The notes beneath the pieces were generated by a model. It did not search any database, was not told where the DNA came from, and saw nothing but the letters and a program-made list of their open reading frames with translations. Shown here piece after piece: positions 1-11,945 of a stretch of DNA of 64,000 nt. The stretch lies in the NCBI RefSeq assembly GCF_040958095.1, contig NC_091185.1:13099952-13163951 (forward strand), in the 5' to 3' direction. A program made the position numbers and the translations under genes. The DNA comes from Procambarus clarkii (lineage: Eukaryota; Arthropoda; Malacostraca; Decapoda; Cambaridae). Each line of letters opens with the position of its first letter. The stretch's first letter is position 1.

Positions 1-905
1 TTCTCCATGTTCTTGTACTCAATTGCTTTGCTTCCTTTGATATCTTAATGAACCATGGATTCATCTGCTACTTTTCATTTTTCACCTTTTGGGACTAGAT
101 AAACCTAAACCTGTTTGCAGAATTTCTGGCAATGCTGAGTGACATAGTTCATCATGTCTTGAACATTGGTTTCTCAGAGTTTTCTTTGCCAGATATTCCC
201 AGTAGGAAATCCCTCATCTCATCATAGTTTCATCTTTGGTAAGCCAGCCTTTTCCTTTCTGATTCCTTCCTTAGACAGGTTATCCCTACTTCCACGAGAT
301 ATTCAAATATCAGTATGTTAGGGTCACTCATTCCCATGTGCGCTTCTTTTTTTACATCCCTTATGTATTCACCTAGTTGTGCTTGCGGGGGTTGAGCTCT
401 GGTCTTTTGGCCCGCCTCTCAAATGTCAATCAATCAACTGTTGCTAACTACTAACTAATTTTAATTTAATTTATTTTTCTATGTCTGACTCATTCAGGGT
501 AAATATCAGGTCGAGTCTAGCTGGTTCGTCCATGCCTCTCATTCTTGTGAGTCCCTTGACTCACAAGGGACTCAGAAAGTTTCTTGTTCCCACGTCTATT
601 AGTTCAGCTCTCCATGTATCTGCACCTCCATATGGTTCCCCATTCTCTCCGTCTATCTTTTCATGATTGAAGTCACCCATGATTAGGAGTCTGGATACAT
701 TCTTGCAACACACTGAAGCTGCTCTCTTTATTATATTAATGGTTGCCATGTTATTTCTTTCAAACTCCAGTCTGGGTCGTCTATCATTTAATGGAGGGTT
801 ATAAATTACTGTTACTATTATCTTAGGCCCACCCATTGTCATGGTTCCTGTTATGTAGTCTCTTAATCCTTCTCAACCCACGATATCCAACTCTTTGGAA
901 CTCCA
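1..905 (-). pseudogene. LINE endonuclease-to-linker fragment, decayed
   Basis: A 93-residue minus-strand frame at 561-842 carries LLIMGDFNHEKID, the GDFN motif of the apurinic-type endonuclease of non-LTR retrotransposons, preceded by VTVIYNPP, which fits the usual VYRPP strand. Downstream on the same strand (towards position 1) decayed frames still read YDEMRDFLLGI, typical of the linker between endonuclease and RT in CR1-like LINEs. A short duplication around 545-575 and several stops break the frame. The RT would lie beyond the left edge. The family-level call (CR1-like) is inference from a few motifs; LINE origin is well supported. Confidence 0.65.
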
Positions 906-2915
906 GCCGTTCTTTATCTGCAGGGCCACTCCTACTCCTCCTTCTCCTCCTCCTCCTCCTCCTCCTCCTATCCCTTCCCTCTCTTCCCCTACCATATAGT
1001 AGTTCTGCAGAAACACTTGATTTGTTATGATGCCTTACAATTTTGTTTTGTGAGTGCTATTACATCTGCGTTTTCTTTTTGTGCCCTTTCTTTCTTTCCC
1101 CTTTCGTGCCCTTTTCCCCTTACAGGGGCTTACCAGCATTAAGCACTATTTATAATTAATTAGGCTTAACTGTAACAGTGGTGAATAATTATTTACCTTA
1201 TAACTTTAACTGACCACTATATCAAAGGTGGGCCACATAACACCATCTTCCCTCGCCCACTATTATCCGGGCCCATCTCTACATTTCAGTACCTTCGGTC
1301 TCCCTCTCCCCATCTTTACTCTCTAATAGTATTCTCACTCTGCACCACTGTTATGAACTAAGTAACGCTTGTAGTGTTAGTGTCCTTCTTTCAATAGTAG
1401 AAAACATTTGGCCATAGGTTAATATGTCAAGTGGGTAAATGAAAACTAGGTAAAACAGACTACTAGTTTACTGGGTGAATTTTTAACAAAGCGCATTAGC
1501 AAGTTAATGAACTTTACATTACACGATCCTAGTCACTTTAATCACTCGATCATCCTCATCACTCAGTACTTGCTGAAGGTTTGGTCATGTGGCTTCCATT
1601 TTTCAAAATGAATTGTTCACTTCTTGCATGTCGGCGTTCGATCCCAGTCGGTCCAAGTGGTTGGGCCCCATTCTTTCCCTCTCTATTTGCCCTCATATCC
1701 TCTTCCAAGTGCTGAATAGTTGGCAGCCTTGTCGCTCTCACCTTATATTTACCTTGCATCAAGTTTCCTAACATCTTCCCTCTCACCAACTTCTCTACCC
1801 TTCACTTCCTTCCCTCTCCATCACGTGGCATTTAGCAAAATCACATTGTAAATCCTTTATTAATCATCGTTTTGAAAGATGCAAAGGAATGGCTTTTACG
1901 ATTATTAATGGACGCAATTTTTCTTCAAAAGACACTAAAGTTAATGGATGACAGTTCGCCGCAAGTGATCTATCTCAGTTCTTAAACATCGACACAACAT
2001 TTGCGTCCCCCAACACTTCCGTTACTCTTCTTGACTCAGTGTGCAAGACAAGGTTTAAATAAAGCTCTCTTTCCATTCTTTACGAACCCTGGCAAATACT
2101 TTGTTTCTCTTGGCCTGTTGGTCTTTAAAATCTCTGTTTGATTAATAGCTTTCTCCCTGGTACCTGCTCCTTACATACAACTCAATTTTTCATCTTCTAC
2201 AAAATGTTTCCTTAAATTATCTGAAAGAATCCTTAAGATTTGTTGTTGTCCACCTTGCTTTACATACATTTCTTTTAACTTCCCTTATTTAGTTTTTGCC
2301 ATTTATTGCTTTTCTCATATACTTTTGCTCTTCATTGACTGATTCATGTTTAATGCGTCTGTGTATGGTATCCTTTTTTTCGATAATGTTTTTTAGTCAA
2401 TCTGTTATGCATTTTGTGATGCTGTTGATAAATCTAAGAAATTTATAAGCAAAGCTAGATTCTTAAGTTTTACTAAGAGTTTTAAATGTTATGATTTGAA
2501 TTTACATTGTTCTCCATTATCACGTCACTCACCAATGAACACACGTCACGTCCCATAGACAATCCAGCTTTAATGTTCAAGTCAACCCAAGGTACCCTTC
2601 CCAGGAAACTCTGTAATTACTTAAAATCAGTTTTCCAGAAACCTGGCACTGTAAAAGTTTTCTCTCAGACAACTTTGTCATGCCATATTGAATCATATTT
2701 CCTTTGTCCAACCACTTGAGCTGGATAGTCCAGCTATCCAGCCCGATAGTTTTGCTTCCTGCAGGTCGGTGTTCGTCTCGCAACTGTCCAAGGGACTTAG
2801 CACCATTCCCATCCTCTACCTATCTTAAATCCTTATCCTTTCCAAGTTCTAGAGCTGCAAAGGCTAGGTACTTTCTATCGAAAATTACCTTACCTTTCAA
2901 TGTATCTCTAGAAGC
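906..2915. other. No gene recognised
   Basis: Apart from a CTC-rich run near 930-970, I see no conserved protein motif, LTR end or RNA gene here. The open frames at 1,559-1,789 and 2,507-2,949 are short, overlap each other on opposite strands and resemble nothing I know. Confidence 0.5.
930..970. repeat. CTC trinucleotide microsatellite
   Basis: About 40 bases of imperfect CTC repeats. They create a spurious poly-leucine frame on the plus strand. Confidence 0.8.
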
Positions 2916-2930
2916 AGCCCAGCCAAACCG

Positions 2931-5476
2931 TTGCACCACAGCCCACTAGAACAAGCAAACATCCTCCTTGATCAATGGGCACTAACATCGAGCTACGACT
3001 CACTCCCAATTAACATACAGCACAAACTTGATGACACACGCCCCAACAGACAACGAACCATCAATCTTGCCTGTACAGCTATCGACGTGTCGGACCTTAA
3101 TGATGTAACTGAATGGGAATTAAATCATGCACTAAAGATGGGAAAATCAACTGCTCCTGGAGAGGATGGTATTACTTACAGTCTACTGAGATTAGTCTCA
3201 CACGTACCAGGTAATCCACTATTAGTGTTGTACAGAATGAGTTTACGTGAAGGAGTATTACCTGATGCTTGGACAAAGAGTGTCATTGTTCCTATCCCCA
3301 AACCACACTCGGATAATTATAGACCCATATCTCTAACATCGTGTGTTTGTAAAGTGCTTGAACGTATTGTTCTATACCGACTCATGTATCGTATACAGGG
3401 GCACCTGTCACCCCAACTGTTTGGATTTATGCCTGGGCTCAGTACACAACACTGTTTTGCTGAGTACTTCGCACATATTGAGGCTTCCCCCAAACAGTCT
3501 TCATCGACCTAGCAGTAGCTTTTGATACAGCAAACAGAGAAATCATACTGGAACAGCTTGCCGAGCTGGGAAAACAAGGAAAATTACTGAAATGGATAAA
3601 GGGCTATTTGTCTAATCGAACAGCATATGTTTTGTTTAATGGTGTTAAAAGCACAGGGAGCAAACACTTTGAACTGGGAACTCCACAAGGAGGGGTCCTC
3701 AGTCCCTTGTTGTTCAACGTTCTGATGCATAAACTTATTAAAGATCTTCCAACTAATAATGAAGACACTGTCATTTGTTATGCTGATGATATATGTTTAC
3801 AGGCTGCCACCGAGCCTAGAATGCAAGTTCTGCTCGACGCTTTTGCTACTAGAGCTGAGGAATGTGGCCTCCTTATCTCTGTACAGAAAACTCGTGCCCT
3901 CATTCCATGTGGTATTCCACCACCCAATTATCATATAGATGGGCGAGCACTTGAGAACTGCGAGTCTTACAGATACCTTGGTGTCCCCATTAATGACCCT
4001 GGGTACCTTTCTTCTCTCAAGAGGAGACTTTGGGAGAGATTAAAGCCCTTGCGGGTCCTTGTTGGTGTCAATCATGGGCTTAACGTGAGACTTGCTAGAA
4101 TGTTTTATGTATCATTTATACGCTCTGTGATTGACTACAATGCTCTACATCTCACACTGTATACTGACAAAGAGCTGAAATCTCTTGAAACCTTGCAAAA
4201 TGAAGCTATGCGTCTCATCCTTGGGGCTCCAAAGTCCACGAGAATAGTTAACATGAGAGCAGAGTTAAAATTACCTACCATAAGTGAGAGAATCTTGTCT
4301 ATTAGCACAGTTTTCGGCGTGAAGGCATTGAGTAGATCTAGACAACACATGAAGTTTCAAGCTAAACTTTCTAATATGCTACACTCACCTGAGGTCTATA
4401 GAAGAAGAACGAAATCTGATTATGTATATTGGTTCTACAAGGTAGCCAACTCCATCAAAATATTAAATATGTACCCAACTCGACTAATGATTAATCAGCC
4501 AATTACTCCATGGGATAACTGGGATCTATCAGTTGATTTTGTAAATGCGCCCAAGAAAGATAGTGTGCACACTACATTGTTAAAACAGTTAACACTGAAA
4601 AGCATCACTGAAAGTACTCAGAGTATGGGTAACGATGTTTATCAGTGCTATACCGACGGCTCTGTAGAAGAAGGTGGACGATGTACCGGACGTGCATGTA
4701 ACATATTTGAACAATCTTCTCTCGTACATACAGCAATGAAGCGCGTCAATGATTGGCCAAGTACAACTCAAACCGAACTTGCAGGCATATACCTTGCCAC
4801 TGAATTTTTAAAAGACAAAGGCAGTGGACTTATATACTGTGACTCGCAGAGTGCACTCCTGGCATTGAACGCACATAGTAGTGACACCCAGAAAATAGTC
4901 AGTGATATTCGAATGAATGTTTTAGCTGCCAAAGAAAACAGATTTGAGATTAAATTCCTATGGATACCATCACGTGTTGGCATCTCAAGGCATGACACTG
5001 TTGATATGCTTGCTAAGTCAGCCTGCAGAAAACCAGTGGTAGAAATTGATATGGGTGTTTCATTAGCAGTGACAAAGAGAATACTTAAATAAATATCTAA
5101 TGAAAATCTCACCGACCTAACAAATTCTCAAAGACCTGAAAGTTGTAGCATTAAATATTATGATAGATATCGTGAGGAGACATTCACATATGGGACTAAT
5201 AGAACAAGAACCCGGCAATGTGATGTTATAGTGGCCAGAATACGCCTGGGATATAGACGTATCTGGCAGCTTTCTCAAAACCCAAATGTCGAGTACACAA
5301 TGTGTCAACTTTGTGAAAGAGAAAACATGCACTCTCTTGAATATTATATTGTAGAGTGTCCAATACTGACTGACTTTCGCCCTCCTGGGCTAAGGTATGC
5401 TGAACTCTGTAGTTACTATATGAGTACTGGAACACTTGATGATATATTGGACTTGTATCCAAAATTGACCATGTAA
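2931..5476 (+). pseudogene. LINE ORF2: reverse transcriptase, RNase H, C-terminal Cys motif
   Basis: The first frame (2,931-3,512) holds the RT fingers, including NYRPISLTSCVCKVLERI. A frameshift lies in the C-rich stretch near 3,487. The second frame, open from about 3,490 to 5,092, has motif A (FIDLAVAFD), motif B (GTPQGGVLSPLLF) and the catalytic YADD. RNase H follows at about 4,640-5,040, with YTDGSVEE, the TELAGIY glutamate, CDSQSALLAL and a final VDMLAK aspartate. A single in-frame TAA at 5,090-5,092 then interrupts the same frame, which resumes to 5,476 with CQLCERENMHSLEYYIVECP, a tail seen in RNase H-bearing LINEs. All catalytic residues I can check are present. One frameshift and one stop make it a pseudogene, apparently not very old. 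Confidence 0.85.
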
Positions 5477-6018
5477 TGTATCAATCATACAATGTATGTA
5501 TGTGATGTAACTATATAACCTGAGCTTGTAAAAGCACCTTCATCACCTTCAGTGATTAAGTGCTTAATTGCACACTAGTTTCTTTATCAGCTACCTCACC
5601 CTGTCAGGGTAAATGAGACAAATGTATGTGAATGCATGTGTGTGTGTATATATGTATGTGTATGTGTGTGTGTGTGTATGTATATGTATGGGTATAAAGC
5701 ATATATGGAAGCTGATCAGAATTACATTTCACCTTTGTGAATGTACATTAATGACACTATGTAAAAGACACATCTAATACTTTATGTAGGGCATACGTAA
5801 ATCTGCGTATCTATGTATTTACGTATGTAGGTTAGCTTAGCATTTTAAACGCACCGAATCACCTTCTGTGGTTGAGAGTTCAATAAACCCTTGAACTGTA
5901 TGTTTAACACTTCTCTAACCCTGTCCATGGAGGACAGAAGAAAATGTATATATGCTGGTTAGCATTGTAAATGTGTGGCCACGTCTGTGGTAGAAAATAA
6001 TAAAAAAAAAAAAAAAAA
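5477..6018 (+). other. LINE 3' UTR and poly(A) tail
   Basis: After the ORF2 stop comes non-coding sequence with a TG/TATG-rich microsatellite near 5,630-5,690, AATAAA-like signals, and the A-tract at 6,002-6,018 that closes the element. Confidence 0.75.
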
Positions 6019-7742
6019 TGTATTGTAGTTAGGTAACTTACTCTCTGGCCGATCTCTCGCAGTGTTCTGTAGCAAGTTGGTGTTGTTTTAGATTCAGTAA
6101 CTCGTAATAAAAAGTTCCAAGCAGCACGGGCTATGGTGAGCCCACGGTACTCACCTGGCCCAGGTTATCAGAAATGCCGACATCATTTACTAACTCCCAA
6201 ACAATATCCAGATAATATTAGTGCTGATTTTGTTCTAACACTTATTAGAATAAAATATCTTGGTAAATCCCACTTAGAAAACGGTGCTATAAATATACTC
6301 AAATGCTCTAAACATTCTAACAAACGGGACCTAACATAAGCTTACCCTTCCATTTATCTCTCTTTTTCTTTCCTTTTTTCTTTTTCTTTCCCTTGTTTTC
6401 TCTTACGATCCCTTGCTTATTCCTATTAATATCCCCTTCTTATTCCTATTACTCTCCCCCTTGTCATTGGGTGGGGATAAATAGGAGATGTCTCGTATGG
6501 GCCAATAGGCCTTCTGCAGTTACCTTTGTTCTTATTACTATTACTATCCCCTTTATCACATCTTACCTTTCGTAACTTTTGCCTTCTCTCTCTCATCTCT
6601 CTTGCATATTTATTGCCTTCATCTCCTTATGGGCTACTCATGCCCGTGCCACCTCTTGGGTGGCTTAATCTTTATCAATCAATCAATCAATCCCTCATCA
6701 GGCCTGCTCCTGTGCCGGTAAGTCTACTACGGGCTCACCATAGCCCGTGCTACTTGGAACGTTTTGTTCCAAGTAGCGAATCTTAATCAACAACACCTTC
6801 CCTCATCCCCATTCAACCAGCCCCGCTCCTGTGCCAAGTAAGTTCACTATGGGCTCACCATAGCCCGTGCAATCTGGAACTTTTTGTTCACAGTAGCTGA
6901 ATCTTAAACAACAACAACAACAACAACTTCCCTCATCACAATCGACTTGAGAATGGTCCAGGATGGACCGAAACGTCGTCGTCTCTTTACTTTCTAGTGT
7001 GTGGCTTGGTCAAAATTAGAAAACTATGTTTAGGTGTCTCTTGCCAGAAAATGAGATATAATTCCCTCGTAAACAAAATGAAATTTACCAGCTAATAATA
7101 TTGTGAATTTATCATAAAACATCAGTCTCTGGACTGCAAACATCACAAAAACACTTCCTGGGAACAAACTTAATTATCAGTACTAAAATAAATTAAATAT
7201 AAACCCTCTTTCCACTTCTTGGTAAAAACGCATCTGGAGAAGATGCAGGAGGGAGAGTGGGAGTAGCCATTTTAACCCAGAACGGCTCAAACGTGACGTG
7301 TTGCTATCCTGAGTATTTGTGAACTACAATTTATTCACAAATCGACATCATCATATCCAGGGAAGGCACTGATCCAATCAAAAATCAAGGGTGAGCAATT
7401 AATTTCAACTTAAATTCCAGAATATTATAATTTACATGTACACTGAATATTTTATGTGTAACAAATTTTATTGTGTAAAAAATCACCAGCAGGTAAATTG
7501 ACACATGGAGTTACTAATCTGGAGTTATTCAGATACAAGAAACCACATGACCGACTTTGTCCATCCTGCACGTAACGATGCCATGAGCACAAGACCACGA
7601 GTTTGGTTAGGCTACTACCGTGTTCTACATCGGTACTCAAATGAATGTCGAAGTCTTTTACCTGATAAGACTTTAATTCATTCTTAATAACAAATAACCA
7701 CTAACTGTTTTATTGCATTTTAGTGAACTTAACTAACCCCCC
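6019..7742. other. Non-coding spacer with dispersed repeats
   Basis: No gene seen. The stretch 6,350-6,660 is strongly CT-rich, and a short (ATCA)n run sits at about 6,674-6,692. A GGGCTATGGTGAGCCC-type motif next to a TTCCAAGTAGC-type hairpin occurs several times (see the repeat entry). From about 7,000 to 7,740 the DNA is AT-rich with no recognisable motif. Confidence 0.6.
6698..6990 (-). repeat. Two tandem copies of a dispersed hairpin-bearing repeat
   Basis: Two diverged copies (about 6,708-6,790 and 6,824-6,910) share, in order, a GCTCCTGTGCC box, ACGGGCTCACCATAGCCCGTGC and a TTGGAAC/GTTCCAA-type inverted repeat. A third piece lies near 6,100-6,150 in the opposite orientation. The second copy ends in a conserved block around 6,950-7,000 containing a GGTCC...GGACC hairpin followed by GAAACGTCGTC. 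It is probably the end of a common retroelement or SINE, family unknown. Confidence 0.5.
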
Positions 7743-8500
7743 TGTTGGAAATATTCAACACTTATTCTTCATTTCAATATTCTAATAAATGATTCTTGTA
7801 TTAACAATAGTAATTTACTAATATTACTAACTTGCAGATCAATCATATTAATTCCTTTCTGACTGCGCAAATCATTTTACCAAACATTTGTACTTTATGG
7901 CATGGGTGCGTCCAATCACTTAGCGTGGGAAAGATAATATCTACATACCAGAGAATTAAATTGTCTACTCATTACGTATCAGTATTCTTTGCTAAGAATT
8001 ATTGACTGATACTATATAATACAGTGATCACATTAATTCGCGTTATTAGCTTAAGATTACAAAATAACAGTAATCTTTGTTATCCCAGAGTTAACATGGA
8101 TGAATGAAATTCTACCTCCACATCTCATCTATATGAACTCTGTTCATATTGATTATTATATGACGAGAATATATATAACATCACCTCCTTATATTATCAA
8201 ACCCAGCCTTATTGTCTCACGAAATAGAGTAATCATTAGGAGAAGAATTCTCTGTTTTATCGCTATGTGCTTTTGCACATGTGTCAACCAGACTAGGAAG
8301 AGGGAGGAGAGGAGATTCCATTATTCTCACGCTGACTTACCTAGCAAGAGCGAGAATCTTACCAACCAGGTTGCACGGAGTTTACGTAATTTAACGGACC
8401 ATTCAGAGAAAATTCAGGCAGCAGCGAGTGTCTTGGCATCGCAGTATCTCCAGCATAGTTCAAATGGTCGTTTCGACGAGCACCAACTGGTTTAGTTGCA
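7743..8500 (+). repeat. Putative 5' LTR of Pao/BEL-like element Pao-2
   Basis: It starts TGTTGGAAATATTCAACAC, closely matching the LTR start of the better-preserved Pao-1 element at 23,480 (TGTTGGAAATTTCCAACAC). It ends near TTGCA at 8,500, just before a PBS-like TTTGGTACTTATTC that resembles the Pao-1 PBS at 18,144. The interior has diverged from the Pao-1 LTR beyond what I can align by eye, so the boundaries rest on the ends and on order: LTR, PBS, TA tract, then the shared leader motif at 14,769. The frame at 8,100-8,495 lies inside it and is not regarded as a gene. Confidence 0.5.
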
Positions 8501-8554
8501 AAGTTTGGTACTTATTCAGATCTCTTTATGACAAACGTGTAAACTTGCTCGCCG

Positions 8555-8557
8555 TTA

Positions 8558-8633
<76 letters not shown>
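8555..8633. repeat. (TA)n tract, left half
   Basis: About 75 bases of TA repeat in the Pao-2 leader. The Gmr1-like element is inserted in it: the tract continues on the other side at 14,665-14,758. Pao-1 has a TA tract at the equivalent place (18,163-18,232). Confidence 0.85.
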
Positions 8634-8636
<3 letters not shown>

Positions 8637-9353
8637 GACGATAATCTCTTTCAAGAGGGATTGAGCCTGCTCTTCCCTATATCATTTACGTCATTCTACA
8701 AGTACAAGATGCTATATTAAAGATACGTCCACCAGTATCACAAAACGTTTTGCCCAGGAAGCAAAGCGTACCTTGCACCACCCGACACGCTGGCTCTCCA
8801 CCCATCGTCAACGAGCAAACTACCCATTCTCCGCCTGCCTGCTCCTGATTGGCTGGTGTATCGCCGACAGCACACCTGCACCTGCACTCACGCCCTCAAC
8901 CTGAGTCAACGTCTGGGCCAGCGCACGCCGTCCTCCTCAGAATATCTTTGTGCTCTTAGAAGTTGACATCTCTCTCTGGTAGACTATGCACTGGCTGTCG
9001 TGTACTAAGGCAGGTGGCAGCTCTAGCCAATATTCTCAGCACCTGATTATTATTATTGTCTTGCACATTATTTTGTTTTAGAGTAAATTTCACATCTATT
9101 AATTATTCATGTTGTTTTGTTTGTTGACTTGTTTTGAATTTTACGTAAGCCAAGGGATTGTCTTTGTTCATATCTTGTTTTCTAAAGTAATTAAAATTTC
9201 ATTGTTTATATTTTGAGTTTTGCGTGTCTTCCCATTACCTTACCACAGACAAACAGGCAAGCAGTCTCTTTTTTTTGTGTAAGTGTGACAAGGCATTGCC
9301 ACCTGCCATGGGAGGACTGCCGAACATCAACACTCCAACACTTTACCGTCACA
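8634..9353 (+). repeat. 5' LTR of the Gmr1-like element
   Basis: TG...CA-bounded repeat matching 13,957-14,664 throughout, with scattered substitutions and small indels (for example an extra CACCTG and CTC in this copy). The divergence implies the insertion is not very recent. Confidence 0.9.
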
Positions 9354-10284
9354 TTTCATGGGGGCCTGTCCAAGGAGCTTCACTCAGGTACTAGTACCAG
9401 AACGTAAATTTGTGGTAAGCGTACTTGGCTTTGGTACAGTTGCTTTTCACTATTTTCAATATTCAATTTTATTTTCATATGGTGCTGTGTGTATTGTGCA
9501 TTCCGAGAGTAGCATATGGTGAGTGTGAGACAAAATTGGATTACGTGGTGACTGTAGGCCTCAGTCATTCTCTTAATTGGTCATCTCTCCCTCCGTGTTA
9601 TTACTCGTGTTTACCATCTTTTGTCCCTAGGATATTTCTCATATTTTCGGCAGATCATCATATTGGTACCCTGGTACTGTGGTCTGTCCCCGGGTCAAGA
9701 GCACCTAATCTTCTGCAATCCGACTGTAGGAGGATAAAGAGGGCCATAGTTCCTCTAGCACGAACTTTGTTGCTGAATTGGGACCTCAGCAGCAGTTCTC
9801 GTCACCAGTTGACACCTCGCACCCCTAAACGTCGGTCAGAGATGATGATATTTACTTAGGTAGGGAATTAGCTTTCTTTTTTCAGAGCACAAAAGTTCGC
9901 TATTTCTGTAAGTATCATATTTCATTTCAGTGGGAAAAACTTGCTTATGTCCTATAGAGACTCGGCAAGGTATGCCTACATTCTTTGACTAGCTAATTCA
10001 CTTTTGAGGCAATTAAATGTTTCATTTGTTTTAGAAACTCAGTTTCGCTTATTTAGTAGGATTTTCTTGCCCTTATCCTCTTACATGAGTACCGGGTACA
10101 AGATTTCCTGCGATCTTGATTTATTAATCATTTACCATCTTGAAATTAACATTAATTGTTAACGATTCCACAGGATAGGTACCAGTTGCCACGTTGTCCT
10201 GTTTCTGACATTCACCATATCACAACAGTATATTCGTTGTACATTTATTTGCTAATTTCACCATTTTTCGTCTCCAAGCTTTCC
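9354..10284 (+). other. Leader of the Gmr1-like element
   Basis: Non-coding stretch between the 5' LTR and gag. A possible PBS at 9,359-9,376 begins TGGGGGCCTGTCC, loosely like a proline-tRNA PBS. The short frame at 9,425-9,859 resembles nothing I know. Confidence 0.5.
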
Positions 10285-11945
10285 GTGCAGATCCAGCAGG
10301 TGAAATAGGGAACTTAAGTCGTGCCAAGAGGACTGAATTACAAACTCTTGCACATGAGTATCGACTAGATGTTCCCCATGGAGCCAACAAAAATGAACTG
10401 CATAACCTGTTACTGGATCATCTCTTAGAGGAAGGTAAGATTGACTCTGAAACTCACGAAACTTACTCTATTGCAGATAAACCTGATTTGGCAGCTATGA
10501 AACTCAAACTAGAACTTGCCAAGATCGAGCGAGAGCAACAAAGGGAAGCCCTCGAACAGCAAAAGAAGCCCTACAACTAAAAGAACGAGAAGCTGCCTTG
10601 AGGAAAGAAGAACAAGAACGTGAGATTGCAATACTCCGTGAACGTGTGCGAGTACAGCTTGAAGCAAAACATAGCCACCTGGAGATGCAACGCGAGCATG
10701 ACAAACAACAAGCAGCTCTGGCTATGAAATGTCGTCAACAAGAATTCGCGTTGGAAACTACACACCTCACTCAACGCCAGCAAGCTACCGCCAGTCTTCC
10801 AGTAAGTTTCAATATCTCCCATGCAAGTAAGTTTAATGCCACCATTCGTAGAGACAGAAGTCGACGTATTTTTTACCACCTTTGAGACCCTTGCTAATCA
10901 ACTTAGCTGGCCTGCCGACCAATGGGCTACCCTTCTCAGAGTACAACTCACAGGTAGAGCTGCAGTTACACTCAGTACTTTGGCGTCTGAGAATGACTAC
11001 CGGACCCTGAAGCAAGCAGCGTTGGACGCCTACCTTCTCTCCACCGAAAGCTACCGAAGAAAATTCCGTGACCACCTAAAGGCAAGTACCACCACCTTTC
11101 TAGAATTTGCTAATACCAAAAAGAGATATTTTATGAAATGGCTGGAAGCAGCACATGTCTCTACCTTTGCAGAACTCGTCAACCTCATGCTAGTTGAAGA
11201 ATTCTTGAGGCGTGTGCCTCCTCCTGTCCGTTTATATTTAGCAGATGAAGAAGAGACCGACTACCTAAGATATGCTAAATCGGCCGACACTTACGGCCTC
11301 ATCCACCGGCTGACACCCGAACCACCTTCCAGTAAGAAGTCTTGGTACAGTTACGAGAAAGTGAGTACCGATCAAGCTGGCTCGCAATTGTATTGTAAGT
11401 ACTGTAGACTCTATGGACATACCATAGATAAATGTGGTAAGTCTCAATACAAAGGTAATACTGAATCCACTAAACCCAAACAGACTCCTCCTAAGTCCGG
11501 TAAGCCTGTGATGAATGTTGGTGTTCATGTTAATGATCTTTCTCTCTTCAGTAAACACCTGTATACTGGAACAGTCTCTACCAACGGTTCAGATCCGGAG
11601 GGACGTTTCAAACTGAAGATCTTGAGGGACACAGCGGCTCTTCAATCAATCCTTTTGAAATTAGCTGTGCCCAATATCGCCTACACCGGGGAAACCGTCT
11701 TCATCACTGACCTCACTGCTACCACTCCTTATCCACTCGCCAGAGTCCACCTGGATTGTCCCTTCGTGACCGGTGAAGTCCAAGTCGCCATCAGGGAAAA
11801 GCCTTTTCCCATGCCTAGAGTGCAAATTCTCCTGGGCAACGACTTGGCAGAAGACCTGCAACCGACCAACCTGATCGTCATGGACAAACCCCAGGTGTGT
11901 ACCTCTGTAATGGATAATCCCATCTTTGAGTATGTTCCAGCATAG
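10285..11945 (+). pseudogene. gag: gag-protease of the Gmr1-like element (SCAN-like capsid)
   Basis: An N-terminal part (10,285-10,580) reads LSRAKRTELQTLAHEYRLDV, a SAP-like helix pair, then a charged Glu/Gln/Lys coiled coil. Frameshifts near 10,565 and 10,840 move the coiled coil and capsid into other frames. The capsid (10,830-11,310) contains NLMLVEEFLRRVPPPVRLYL, which matches the core of the SCAN domain; SCAN is known to derive from a Gmr1-like Gag. A CCHC knuckle follows at 11,391-11,432 (CKYCRLYGHTIDKC). The protease region has RDTAALQS where an active aspartic protease has D-T/S-G, so it is probably inactive. The frame ends at an in-frame TAG (11,943-11,945) and continues open beyond it. 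No clear ATG is visible at the 5' end. Confidence 0.75.

Larger units (their letters stand above)
2916..6018 (+). mobile_element. LINE (RT plus RNase H type), 5' truncated, with poly(A) tail
   Basis: The element carries the RT and RNase H part of ORF2, a C-terminal cysteine motif, about 0.5 kb of 3' UTR and a 17-base A run at 6,002-6,018. The endonuclease domain is missing, so the copy is 5' truncated, as is common for target-primed insertions. The left edge is set where RT-linked coding similarity begins and is approximate. The RNase H domain places it near the I/Jockey group, although the exact clade cannot be fixed by eye. It differs from the LINE pair at 24,743-38,027. Confidence 0.85.

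Noticed and set aside
1559-1789. Overlapping 76- and 60-codon frames on opposite strands
   Set aside because: Random-looking, with no motif and no neighbouring element.
6945-6985. Hammerhead ribozyme (GGTCC...GGACC hairpin followed by GAAAC)
   Set aside because: Box 1 reads CTTGAGAAT rather than CTGANGA and a stem III is not evident. A structural search could reopen this.
8100-8495. 131-codon frame as a host exon
   Set aside because: It lies inside the putative Pao-2 LTR, has no recognisable domain and no supporting splice context.
8560-8632. Open frames with long Tyr-Ile runs at this and other TA tracts (14,670-14,760, 18,163-18,232, 38,906-38,993)
   Set aside because: They are translations of TA microsatellites, not genes.
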